Assembly: GCA_021738565.1 (NCBI GenBank)
Contig: JAIPBT010000033.1
Span: 1 to 47,176, forward strand
Direction of reading: 5' to 3'
DNA length: 47,176 nucleotides
From: Bacteroidales bacterium
Lineage (GTDB): Bacteria > Bacteroidota > Bacteroidia > Bacteroidales > GCA-2748055
Shown here: positions 1 through 8,217 of the stretch, one piece after another
How the letters are laid out: the number at the start of each line of letters is the position of its first letter
Numbering within the stretch: position 1 is the stretch's first letter
Notes under the pieces: generated by a model
The model's database searches: none
Seen by the model: the letters and a program-made list of their open reading frames with translations, nothing else
Told to the model about the DNA's origin: nothing
Position numbers and translations under genes: made by a program

Positions 1-104
1 TTGCATCCATTTCAATACGTCAAAGAACATTTTGGCAAGATACACTGAAAATTGAATCCACAATATATAAGGTAACCCCGGTTTCGTTCAACACAAAGCA
101 CATA

Positions 105-120
105 TTTGGCTATCGCCAAA
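105..120. other. Small inverted repeat upstream of the sulfatase
   Basis: TTTGGC and GCCAAA form 6-bp arms around a 4-nt loop about 70 bp before the sulfatase start. There is no T-tract on either strand that would make it a convincing terminator, so it may be an operator or the end of an upstream unit. Nothing else is seen in positions 1-188. Confidence 0.25.
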
Positions 121-188
121 AACGATGCTTAATTGTTATCCATTGAAATAATTTTTTAAATTTAAGGCAATTCTAATACCTGAAGCAT

Positions 189-1634
189 ATGAGATATTTC
201 AATGCATTTTTAATACTTCTTTTTACATTACTGTTCTCATGTAAAGAGGATACGGATCCTCCCAACATGGTCTTTATCATAGCTGATGACATCAGCTGGA
301 ACGATTTTGGCTGTTACAGTAACGGTGATGTAAGGACTCCAAACATTGACAGGCTTGCATCTGAGGGATTGAAATTCAACAATGTTTATCTTACTGCAAG
401 CAGCTGCAGTCCAAGCCGCACAAGTATCATTTCCGGGCGCTACCCGCACAATACGGGTGCTGCCGAATTGCATACGCCCTTGCCTGCTCACCTTACTGTT
501 TTTCCGGAAGAACTCCGGAAGGCCGGCTACCACACTGGTGCCTCCGGAAAATGGCACATGGGAGAGCCTGCAAAACGAGGTTTCGATACACTGACAATTA
601 CGGATATCGGTCCGGGTGGCGAGAAACACTGGTTAAATATGATCAGGGAAAGGCCCATGGACAAACCATTCTTTTTCTGGCTAGCCTCCATTGATGCCCA
701 CCGCGACTGGTCGGCAGATACATGTCCGAACCCCCATGATCCCGATCTGCTTACTGTGTCGGCAGGTCTTGCAGATATGGCGGGAACGCGGCAGGACCTG
801 GCCTCTTATTACAACGAAGTTCAGCGTTTTGACAGGTATGTTGGATTGGTATTTGATGAGTTGAAAAAACAGGAGGTCCTGGATAATACACTGGTCATTG
901 TAATGGCCGACAACGGCCGGCCCTTCCCCAGGGCGAAAACCCGTGTATATGACAGTGGAATGAAGACGCCTTTTATCGCATGGTGGCCTGCAGGGATCGA
1001 ACAACCTGGGACTGAAGTGAATGCATTGGTAAGTATAATCGACCTGGCTCCCACGTTTACTTCCCTGGCCGGACTGGAACCGGATAAATATTACCAGGGC
1101 AAAAGCTTCAGCGAACTGTTCTTAAATCCGGCAGCAAGCTTCCGTAATTATGTGTTTGCCGAGCACAACTGGCACGATTATGAAGCGTATGAAAGAATGG
1201 TCAGATCGGTTGAATATATGTATGTATACAATGGACGGCCGCAATTTGCCAACCAGGGTCCGGCCGATGCTGTAACTTCACCTTCCATGCAGGATCTTTA
1301 CAAACTCGAAGCAGCGGGTAAACTCAACAGTGACCAGCTGGATGTTTTGGTATCACCCAGGAAGGAAGAGGAGTTGTTTTACATGGCCGATGATCCTGTC
1401 CAGCTCTTAAATGTGACCGGCAAACCTGACCATGCTCCGGGCCTGGAAATGATGCGGACCATGCTTCGGATGTGGCAGCAGCAAACAGCGGATACAAAGC
1501 CCGGGGAGTTGACGCCGGACTGGTACCTTAGGAAAGCAGATTCCTATGTGCAGACAAAGATGCACGGCATCAGGGGAGAGATGCCAGGGGCATCACTGCG
1601 GGCTGATACGGTTACAAGGGGCGGACCATTCTAA
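189..1634 (+). CDS. Lipoprotein sulfatase, family S1 (N-sulfoglucosamine sulfohydrolase-like)
   Basis: Predicted to hydrolyse sulfate esters or N-sulfate groups on glycans at the cell envelope. The N-terminus is a lipoprotein signal (LLFSC, Cys18). Asp33-Asp34 are the usual first metal ligands. The S1 signature CSPSR is at residues 73-77, where Cys73 would be converted to formylglycine by a maturase that is not in this window. The later segment DNGRPFPRAKT...YDSGMKTPF resembles the DNG-x-PF-x-KT-x-YDSG block I associate with SGSH-like sulfatases (S1_8), so N-sulfoglucosamine or a related sulfated sugar is a possible substrate. This subfamily choice is from memory of motifs. At 481 aa it has the usual length. 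It is convergent with the aldo/keto reductase, with only 4 bp between the stops. Laminarin is not sulfated, so the gene probably serves a different glycan from the neighbouring operon. Confidence 0.88.
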   Translation: MRYFNAFLILLFTLLFSCKEDTDPPNMVFIIADDISWNDFGCYSNGDVRTPNIDRLASEGLKFNNVYLTASSCSPSRTSIISGRYPHNTGAAELHTPLPAHLTVFPEELRKAGYHTGASGKWHMGEPAKRGFDTLTITDIGPGGEKHWLNMIRERPMDKPFFFWLASIDAHRDWSADTCPNPHDPDLLTVSAGLADMAGTRQDLASYYNEVQRFDRYVGLVFDELKKQEVLDNTLVIVMADNGRPFPRAKTRVYDSGMKTPFIAWWPAGIEQPGTEVNALVSIIDLAPTFTSLAGLEPDKYYQGKSFSELFLNPAASFRNYVFAEHNWHDYEAYERMVRSVEYMYVYNGRPQFANQGPADAVTSPSMQDLYKLEAAGKLNSDQLDVLVSPRKEEELFYMADDPVQLLNVTGKPDHAPGLEMMRTMLRMWQQQTADTKPGELTPDWYLRKADSYVQTKMHGIRGEMPGASLRADTVTRGGPF

Positions 1635-1638
1635 AAAA

Positions 1639-3111
1639 TCAGGTCTTTATAATTTCGCTAACCTGCTTTCTTCCTGCACGATCTATAGCGGCAACCTGGT
1701 ATGAACGGCCCTTCTTCAACCGGTCGAATACAAACGGGTCTTTGCTGATCTGTGGCCGGTGTTCAACTTCTGCAATACTGGCTCCGTCAGACAAGATCTC
1801 GTATTTCTCAATGGGCTCGTCACCCGCAATTGCAGTGTCCCAGGCCAGCCTGTTACCTTCAACTCTTACATGTTGCGGGGCTGAAAGATCCTCCTTGTCC
1901 AACTGGAAATAATTGGTTTGCCCGTCTTTTACATGTTTCGTTCTTTGTTCGATCTCTCTTCTTTCGTCCTCATTAAGTGCATCAGGTTCAACCTGGGCAG
2001 CATAATAATTTTGAACCAGCTGGCATTTGAGCGGATCATCGTCGATGTGTCCAATTCCTATTATGGCAGTGTGTATTCCAGGAATGGTAAGTGCATATTC
2101 GACAAGGGGTTTGCTTGGTAATTCTTCCGAGCCGACAGACATAACTACATGACCGGGGCTGTTGGACCATTCTGCTTTCTTGGTGTACATGGCTCCGTCA
2201 GCAAACACCTTCATGGCAATAATGCCCAGGCCCTTTTCCTTTGCAACAGGAATAACATTGTATTGCATGTTCAGTTTGTTGCGGTCATTCGGATTGATCG
2301 CAATTAGCATACCATCAAGGATTCCGTAATTGTCACGTTGGATCATATCGATCATTGCCGGGGCAGAACGGTGGCCTGAGAAGCCAATGTGCCGCAGCAG
2401 TTTTTCGTGTTTGGGATTTAATCCTGTATGGTTGGTTCCATCCCGGTAATCCCTCAGGGCCACAAGTGCACCAAAATTATCTTCAGGGTCAAGGGGAGTT
2501 TCCAGACCTTTATAAAGCACATCCACTTCATCAGTATTGTTGAGACTGTGACAGAGCACCATGTTTACATAGGCTCCTTCAGGATAATTGCCTTTTCCGT
2601 CACCAAACATCTGTGACAGCGAGCGCTTCAGGTCCCCTATAACTCCATCGCCATGGTCGCCCTGCGTCCAGTTACCGACGTTTTCTTTCTCCGGGAACCC
2701 CTTTTTGCCCCAGCGAATATGAGATTTTGTGGTCAGGAAAATCGATTCACGAAGCTTTTCATCATATCCATCTTTTCCCGGTACAAGGTTCAGCCTTTTG
2801 AATGCTTCGCCGTAATGAAGCTGGCTTTTCAAATAGAGGTTGGATGTGTCAAAATAGTTGATCCCGGTATCAAAGGCCTTCAGTATGATCTGAACCGGGT
2901 CTATTTCTTCTCCCGTCCACTGGATGGATGCCTGTCCGCCAAGTCCCAGCGTGGTAACATCAAAATCCATGTTCCCGAACTTTCTTTTCAATGGGAAAGG
3001 AAGATTTTTCAATCCCATGGTGCAGGAGGGTACTATAGCAATACCTGCCACAGCAGCAGCAGACATTTGAAGAAATCTTCTTCGTTCAATTGTGATTTTT
3101 TTTGATGGCAT
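1639..3111 (-). CDS. Tat-exported aldo/keto reductase with C-terminal FN3-like domain
   Basis: NAD(P)H-type aldo/keto reductase fold, predicted to act outside the cytoplasm. The N-terminus has a twin-arginine signal (RRRFLQM around residues 10-16) followed by a hydrophobic stretch ending in VPSC, so a Tat lipoprotein is possible. The catalytic tetrad seems intact: Asp88 (YFDTS), Tyr93 (NLY), Lys129 (TTKSH) and His188 (LCHSL). The barrel runs to about residue 395. The last ~80 residues (SAPQHVRVEGNRLAW... to the end) read as a fibronectin type III-like beta domain, which makes the protein longer (490 aa) than ordinary AKRs of 300-350 aa. Such exported AKRs are frequent near sulfatase and polysaccharide genes in Bacteroidota; the substrate is unknown. 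It is convergent with the sulfatase and divergent from the ABC permease. Confidence 0.87.
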   Translation of the reverse strand: MPSKKITIERRRFLQMSAAAVAGIAIVPSCTMGLKNLPFPLKRKFGNMDFDVTTLGLGGQASIQWTGEEIDPVQIILKAFDTGINYFDTSNLYLKSQLHYGEAFKRLNLVPGKDGYDEKLRESIFLTTKSHIRWGKKGFPEKENVGNWTQGDHGDGVIGDLKRSLSQMFGDGKGNYPEGAYVNMVLCHSLNNTDEVDVLYKGLETPLDPEDNFGALVALRDYRDGTNHTGLNPKHEKLLRHIGFSGHRSAPAMIDMIQRDNYGILDGMLIAINPNDRNKLNMQYNVIPVAKEKGLGIIAMKVFADGAMYTKKAEWSNSPGHVVMSVGSEELPSKPLVEYALTIPGIHTAIIGIGHIDDDPLKCQLVQNYYAAQVEPDALNEDERREIEQRTKHVKDGQTNYFQLDKEDLSAPQHVRVEGNRLAWDTAIAGDEPIEKYEILSDGASIAEVEHRPQISKDPFVFDRLKKGRSYQVAAIDRAGRKQVSEIIKT

Positions 3112-3247
3112 GTTTTCTCTATTTTTCTTTGTGCAAATTATAAAAAATAGCTGATAGACACAAAAATAGAGAATAGGAGAATATAAGAACTCTAAGATTG
3201 ATCTTTGTCATGAATTCAATGTATTTCAGGAATGATTCCGGTTATCT

Positions 3248-3285
3248 GTGTACGTTTTCGTACACCCATGACCGTTTCCGTACTT
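3248..3285 (+). promoter_or_regulatory. Two tandem palindromes, enhancer-like sites of the ABC permease promoter
   Basis: A perfect inverted repeat with 7-bp arms GTGTACG and CGTACAC around TTTT lies at 3248-3265. A degenerate copy, ATGACCG and CGTACTT around TTTC, follows at 3268-3285. The centres are 20 bp apart, about two helical turns, so both would face the same side of the DNA. They lie some 60-90 bp upstream of the -24 element at 3341, the usual place for enhancer-binding activators of sigma-54. The sites are seen; the activator is inferred and no such gene is in the window. Confidence 0.5.
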
Positions 3286-3340
3286 GAAAAATCATAAGAA
3301 AAATAGTATAAATACCATTATATCAAATATATAAAAGTGC

Positions 3341-3356
3341 TGGCACGTTTTGTGTA
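3341..3356 (+). promoter_or_regulatory. Sigma-54-like -24/-12 promoter
   Basis: TGGCACGTTTTGTGTA matches the sigma-54 consensus TGGCACG-N4-TTGCA perfectly in the -24 block. The -12 block is GTGT instead of TTGC, with the G kept, and the 10-nt spacing after GG is correct. The expected transcript start is near 3366, leaving a leader of about 15 nt before the ATG at 3382. This also argues against translation starting at the upstream in-frame ATG at 3337. Confidence 0.55.
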
Positions 3357-3381
3357 TTTTTTTCTCAAACTTACTTTAACC

Positions 3382-5838
3382 ATGTGGAAAAACCATATTA
3401 AAATCACTCTCAGAAACATATCCAGGAACAAATCCTTTAATTTTATCAATATCGCAGGGTTGGCCATTGGTCTTGCCAGTTCAATATTTATAATTCTCTA
3501 TATAATTGATCAGGTAAAATTTGACCGGTTTCATGAAAAAGGAGATAACATCTACAGGCTTTATATTGAAGGGAAAATGTCAGGCGAGGAGCTAAAGGGA
3601 GCGTGGAACAGTCCGGTTTTCGGACCGACCTTTTACGAAGAGGTGCCTGAGATAATCAATGTTTGCCGTTTTGACTTCAGGAGCAATCTTTTGATGTACA
3701 GTGATCCTTCAGACAAACATCTGGAAAACCATATTATGTATGCTGATTCCGGTTTTTTTGAGATATTTTCATTCAGGTTAATTGAAGGTGATCCGGCCAC
3801 TTGTCTTGATGAACCCAACAGCATCCTTATTTCAGAAAAAAAAGTACCCATATATTTTCCGGAGGGGGATCCGGTCGGCAAGGCGATCAGTATGAACAAT
3901 GATTCCACCCTGTATACTGTCACTGGGGTAGTAGAAAATGCTCCAGAAAATTCACACATATTTTATGATTTCATTGCCTCCTATTCAACACTTACTTCAA
4001 GCAGGCGCGGTAATTGGTTCAACAACCATATGGTTACCTATTTTCTTATCAGAGACGAGGCTGATCCTACATTGGTGGAAGATAAGATCAATGTCTCACT
4101 TCTTGAACATATTCGTCCTTTGCTGATTGAATTTCTTGGAATTACTGTTGAAGAATTTGAGGCATCTGGAAATAAGTACGGACTGTTTCTTCAGCACTTG
4201 TATGATATACACCTGGATCCTACTGTTGATATGCCCAATGAGATTGGATTCAGGCCGCTTGGTAACAGAGGTTATCTTTACATTTTTGGAGTTATAGCGT
4301 TTTTCATTCTTGTGATTGCTTCCATAAACTTTATGAATATGTCTACCGCAAGATCACTTACACGTGCCAAGGAAGTGAGCCTGCGAAAAGTGGTTGGCTC
4401 CTCCCGTAAAGAACTGGTTCACCAGTTCCTTGCTGAAAGTGTGGTGCTGAGCTTTGTAGCGATGATCATTGCAATCCTGATCGTTGTTGTGCTTCTTCCA
4501 AATTTTAATCAAATCACGGGAATAGAACTTGGCCTTAAGGATCTTTTCAGCTGGTATATGTTTCCGGCATTCATTGTTTTATCCATTTTCCTCGGGCTGC
4601 TCAGTGGCCTGTATCCCGCTTCTGTACTTGCTTCATTCAAGCCATTACAGGCACTGAAAGGTAAGGCAACAGCAAGCAACGGAACAGGTAGGCTCAGGTC
4701 CATCCTGGTGATTGTACAGTTTACCATTTCCGTTGTTATCATGGTGGGAACAATGGTTATTTTCTGGCAGTTCAGGTATATGCTCAACAAGGATATCGGA
4801 TTCAACAAGGACAACATGATCATTATGGACAGGGTGTATCCATTGGGGAATGACAGACTGGAGACATTCAAGGCAGAGCTAATGAAACACAACAGCATTG
4901 AGTCAGTTTCAAACTCGACGGCTTTCCTGGGATCACCCAATAATAACAATGGATATAAGATCAGGGAAAAAGACGATACCGAAACATTCCTTTTTAATAC
5001 ATACTGGGTTGATTATGATTTTATGGATTGTTACGGACTTGAGTTTGCAAATCCTGAAAGCCGCTATATGTCAAAAGATTTCGGGGCAGACTCTTCTGTA
5101 AGTGTAATTAATGAAGCAGCAGTAAGGAAGTACATGATCGAGGATCCTTTAAATAGTACGATCCTCTGGCCAAACGATGACAATACCTATCACGAATTAA
5201 AGGTCATTGGCGTTCTGAAGGATTTTCATTACAGTTCGGTTAAAAATGACATTGCTCCACTGGTTGCCTTTTTAAAGCCCAACGACTGGAACTGGGTAGG
5301 ATATCTCAATGTCAGGGTAAAACCAGGCAGTGAACACCGCAGGCTTGCATTGGATTACATGGAGGAGACATGGAACGATTTCACGGATAAACAACCTTTT
5401 CAATATATTTTCCTTGATGAACATTACGATTCATTTTATGCAGAGGAAAAGAGAACAGGGATCATTACATTTATTTTCTCCATACTTTCGGTATTCATCG
5501 CCTGTCTCGGACTGTTCGGGATGACACTATATAACACGCAGCGCAGGACACGTGAGATAGGGATCAGGAAAGTGATGGGCGCAACGGAAAATAAGATCCT
5601 GGTGCTTGTCTCGAAAAGTATTTTGTTTTCACTTGTTTTTTCAATACTGATCGCCTGGCCGCTGGCCTGGTACATGACGCACAACTGGCTTAACGGATTT
5701 CCATATAACATCGGATTTCAACCGGCACTGTTCCTGCTGTCAGCTCTGCTTGCCATGGTCATAGCCCTTGTAACAGTTATCCTTACAGCTATGAGATCTG
5801 CAAGGACCAATCCTGCCCTGGCCCTTCATTATGAGTAG
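3382..5838 (+). CDS. ABC transporter permease, MacB/FtsX type with two FtsX domains
   Basis: Inner-membrane permease of the type VII (MacB-like) ABC class, which moves peptides, toxins or lipoproteins or transmits force rather than importing sugars. I start it at MWKNHIKITLRN because this is the family's typical beginning and the earlier in-frame ATG falls in the promoter. The order is an N-terminal membrane helix and MacB periplasmic core domain, then a first FtsX block after about residue 290 with the signature EVSLRKVVGSS. A second membrane helix and periplasmic domain follow, then a C-terminal FtsX block with REIGIRKVMGAT. At 818 aa it has the length of the duplicated permeases common in Bacteroidota. 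No ATPase partner lies next to it, so it must use one encoded elsewhere. It is not obviously part of the glucan system. Confidence 0.9.
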   Translation: MWKNHIKITLRNISRNKSFNFINIAGLAIGLASSIFIILYIIDQVKFDRFHEKGDNIYRLYIEGKMSGEELKGAWNSPVFGPTFYEEVPEIINVCRFDFRSNLLMYSDPSDKHLENHIMYADSGFFEIFSFRLIEGDPATCLDEPNSILISEKKVPIYFPEGDPVGKAISMNNDSTLYTVTGVVENAPENSHIFYDFIASYSTLTSSRRGNWFNNHMVTYFLIRDEADPTLVEDKINVSLLEHIRPLLIEFLGITVEEFEASGNKYGLFLQHLYDIHLDPTVDMPNEIGFRPLGNRGYLYIFGVIAFFILVIASINFMNMSTARSLTRAKEVSLRKVVGSSRKELVHQFLAESVVLSFVAMIIAILIVVVLLPNFNQITGIELGLKDLFSWYMFPAFIVLSIFLGLLSGLYPASVLASFKPLQALKGKATASNGTGRLRSILVIVQFTISVVIMVGTMVIFWQFRYMLNKDIGFNKDNMIIMDRVYPLGNDRLETFKAELMKHNSIESVSNSTAFLGSPNNNNGYKIREKDDTETFLFNTYWVDYDFMDCYGLEFANPESRYMSKDFGADSSVSVINEAAVRKYMIEDPLNSTILWPNDDNTYHELKVIGVLKDFHYSSVKNDIAPLVAFLKPNDWNWVGYLNVRVKPGSEHRRLALDYMEETWNDFTDKQPFQYIFLDEHYDSFYAEEKRTGIITFIFSILSVFIACLGLFGMTLYNTQRRTREIGIRKVMGATENKILVLVSKSILFSLVFSILIAWPLAWYMTHNWLNGFPYNIGFQPALFLLSALLAMVIALVTVILTAMRSARTNPALALHYE

Positions 5839-5848
5839 TATCTTGCTT

Positions 5849-5888
5849 CCCAAGTCTCCCCCTCCCCAAGTCTCCCCCTCCCCAGGTC
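5849..5888. repeat. 16-bp tandem repeat with G-quadruplex potential on the minus strand
   Basis: CCCAAGTCTCCCCCTC is repeated twice in tandem (5849-5864 and 5865-5880) and is followed by a partial third copy. The minus strand has G-runs of 4, 5, 4 and 5 separated by A, AGACTT and A, which fits a four-tract quadruplex pattern. The repeat fills the gap between the convergent stops of the ABC permease and the DUF5916 gene. Confidence 0.7.
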
Positions 5889-5892
5889 ACAG

Positions 5893-8085
5893 TCAAAACC
5901 TTACCGTAAACTTGACCTTTGCCCTGGCTCCGGCTTCCTCGAGCTGGTAACGTTCAAAAGGATCCCTGGCAATGCTGTTCCAAACCAGGAATATCTCTCT
6001 TCCTGGCTTTAGGATCCATTGAAAACGCGATTGCCAGCCCATTTTGCTGGATTGACTGTCGTACTGGATAAAACTGTACAGTGTAATATCGGGACTGAAA
6101 AGAATATTCAGGTTTACCCTGTAGACATTGGCGGTGAAACTGTCTTCATGCAGGACTATGTCGTTTCGTATGATTTCTCCGCCTAAGAACAAAGGAACAG
6201 CAACATTGTATCCTGCCTTGAGTTTTATTTCGTTCCTCGAACCGTTATAAAACTGACCAAAACGGTAATCGAACAGCGCCCAGAGTCTTCGTTTCTGAGC
6301 AAGCCTAACGGATACTGTCTGGTAAATAAATCTGTAATTTCCAGGCAGAATGGGATAATTATCATACAGGTTAAAAGTATGGTCAAGGTTTTCAAAACTG
6401 GAAGTAATCCTGTATTGCAGCTCGTCCCCGCTCATGAGCCTGAGGCGGATTGGTTTCAGATACCATTCCCGTGTTAAACGGATGTTCTCAAAATCAGTGA
6501 TATAATCCCATCCTGCGCCAGAGAGTACCTGCATGATCCCCCATTTTCCAGGACGATGTCCCAGAGTGAGTTCCGAATATGTTTGCCTGACACCGGGGCG
6601 GGGGACGAAACCCAAACCAGCAATAAAATTTTCCTGTATTTGCAAATGTCCCAGCCTGAAGTCCAGGTTGTCATTCGGATAATAGAGTTCTGCCCCGAAC
6701 GCCATATCCCTTCCTGGCAGCGAGCTTTCTTTTCGCGCATTTGAGGTAATTGACCTGAGGCCATAGGCAACAAATGACAGATTTTTATCTCCCCTGAATT
6801 CTGAGGAGGCCAATTTCATGTCAAACCCAACGACATAATTGGATGTGTCGTACAGGGCATTGCCCATGGTGGTTACCATTCCGATTTGCGATTGTTTTCC
6901 GATATTTCGTGAAAACCTTGTAACGGAAAAGTGACTGTTTTGCCAACCGGGCCGCTGGTCTTTCATGTACATGGCTCCAATATTCCATTTCCCTGCCTGA
7001 CCGGTGACCTTCCCTCCATACTGCACAGGAATCGGATTTCCATCAACATCCAATCCTATTCTTCTGGAAAAGAAAGGGATAAGTTTTGTATTCCACCGGT
7101 TGTCGCGATCTCCGTTGATGCCAAAATTGAAATAATTCGCACCATCCAGGAAGAAGTCTCTTTTTTCGGGATAGAAAAGGCTGAACCGGGTAAGGTTGAT
7201 CTCCTGCTGATCCACCTCAGTCTGAGCAAAATCAGTGTTTACTGAAACAGCTGCCTTAAGGTTCGATGTGATGTTGTAATAGGCTTCGAATCCGGCATCA
7301 AAAATGGGGGAGGCTCCCGGCTCAGTTTCTTTGATATCTAATCCTGTCAGTCCATAAGGAACAAGGTCAAGGCCCACACCCTGGCTGATATTCTTCAGGT
7401 TAGTGATCAGTCCCGCATCGGAAACCTGGAATTTGTGGGTATTGATATTTGCAACGGGCCAGTAAACCGTCTCTTCATTGGATTTCTGGTATCGAATTAA
7501 TTTAAATCCCCATTTTTCGATTTCCGGATCAAAATTAAAGGTCTTAAAAGGAAGCTCAAGTTCGGCATCCCAGCCCTCTGCATGGATTCTTGCCTTGCCA
7601 GTCCACAGACCATCCCATGCCTTGTTGAATGCAGCCCCGTTTTCACTTACAATGGCATCGCCGATGGACCCCCTGGGGCCGATCTGGAACCAGTACGCGT
7701 TCCTTTTGTCATTATAGGTATCAAGAATAACCTGGACCCTGTCATCATTTGACAGATCAGCATCCCTTGCCAGTTCATTGGCAGTAATATCTTCCGGATC
7801 ACTAAAACATCTGATTCCGATATACAGATGCTGACTGTCGTAAGCTACATAAATTTCTGTATCCACTGTGGCCGGCATACCGTTTTCGGGTTCCCGCTGA
7901 AAGAATCCGGTAACCGGTATAGTATTTTCCCAGCATTTTTCATCCAGGATTCCGTCAATTATTGGAGGTTCCTGGATTTTACACGCGGTTATTTCCTGTC
8001 CGTTTAATACAACTAAATGGATTGGGAGTAAAAGTACAACAAGGAACATCCGTTCCCTGAGATTGAAGATATTTTTGAAAAACAT
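5893..8085 (-). CDS. DUF5916 protein with N-terminal CBM9-like domain
   Basis: Exported protein of 730 aa. After a signal peptide (hydrophobic residues ~12-29, ending near LNGQ) comes a carbohydrate-binding family 9-like domain (about 35-230: PPIIDGILDEKCWEN, YVAYDSQHLYIGIRCFSDP). Then comes the large DUF5916 region, rich in alternating aromatic strands and ending in KVKFTVRF, which suggests an outer-membrane beta-barrel. Family members are common in Bacteroidota and are often near glycan or peptide genes, but no biochemical role is established that I can name. The gene is alone between a terminator at its promoter side and the convergent permease. It is likely transcribed from its own promoter within 8086-8140. 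Confidence 0.8.
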   Translation of the reverse strand: MFFKNIFNLRERMFLVVLLLPIHLVVLNGQEITACKIQEPPIIDGILDEKCWENTIPVTGFFQREPENGMPATVDTEIYVAYDSQHLYIGIRCFSDPEDITANELARDADLSNDDRVQVILDTYNDKRNAYWFQIGPRGSIGDAIVSENGAAFNKAWDGLWTGKARIHAEGWDAELELPFKTFNFDPEIEKWGFKLIRYQKSNEETVYWPVANINTHKFQVSDAGLITNLKNISQGVGLDLVPYGLTGLDIKETEPGASPIFDAGFEAYYNITSNLKAAVSVNTDFAQTEVDQQEINLTRFSLFYPEKRDFFLDGANYFNFGINGDRDNRWNTKLIPFFSRRIGLDVDGNPIPVQYGGKVTGQAGKWNIGAMYMKDQRPGWQNSHFSVTRFSRNIGKQSQIGMVTTMGNALYDTSNYVVGFDMKLASSEFRGDKNLSFVAYGLRSITSNARKESSLPGRDMAFGAELYYPNDNLDFRLGHLQIQENFIAGLGFVPRPGVRQTYSELTLGHRPGKWGIMQVLSGAGWDYITDFENIRLTREWYLKPIRLRLMSGDELQYRITSSFENLDHTFNLYDNYPILPGNYRFIYQTVSVRLAQKRRLWALFDYRFGQFYNGSRNEIKLKAGYNVAVPLFLGGEIIRNDIVLHEDSFTANVYRVNLNILFSPDITLYSFIQYDSQSSKMGWQSRFQWILKPGREIFLVWNSIARDPFERYQLEEAGARAKVKFTVRF

Positions 8086-8140
8086 GAAAAGTATTTAAGG
8101 GAGCGAAGATAAAGCAAAAATCAGTTATAAGAAATTGGTA

Positions 8141-8176
8141 TTAAAAACAAAAGAGGACATCGTTTCCGATGCCCCC
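8141..8176 (-). terminator. Rho-independent terminator of the glucan operon
   Basis: Read on the minus strand the RNA has arms GGGGGCAUCG and CGAUGUCCUC (with two G-U pairs) closing a GAAA tetraloop, followed by UUUUGUUUUU. The stem pairs fully only as minus-strand RNA, which fixes the direction. It ends the operon whose last gene stops at 8218. Confidence 0.85.
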
Positions 8177-8187
8177 TTTCTGACTAA

Positions 8188-8201
8188 CTAACCAACTAAC
8201 T
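8188..8201 (-). repeat. AGTTAGTTGGTTAG element, copy 1
   Basis: The 14-nt element lies between the stop codon of the GH16 gene and its terminator hairpin. Identical copies sit at 21922-21935 and 34944-34957, again between stop and terminator. The 4-nt periodicity of TTAG places TAG in all three reading frames. Confidence 0.7.
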
Positions 8202-8217
8202 AAAATAGCCTATTAAG

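Noticed and set aside
1635-1638. Terminator between the sulfatase and the reductase
   Set aside because: Only 4 bp separate the stops and no hairpin with a T-tract is seen at the gene ends.
3337-3381. Upstream start of the ABC permease
   Set aside because: The ATG at 3337 lies before the sigma-54-like promoter core, and the family's conserved N-terminus begins at 3382.
4509-4949. 146-codon open frame antisense to the ABC permease
   Set aside because: It overlaps conserved FtsX helices on the other strand and shows no protein family pattern.
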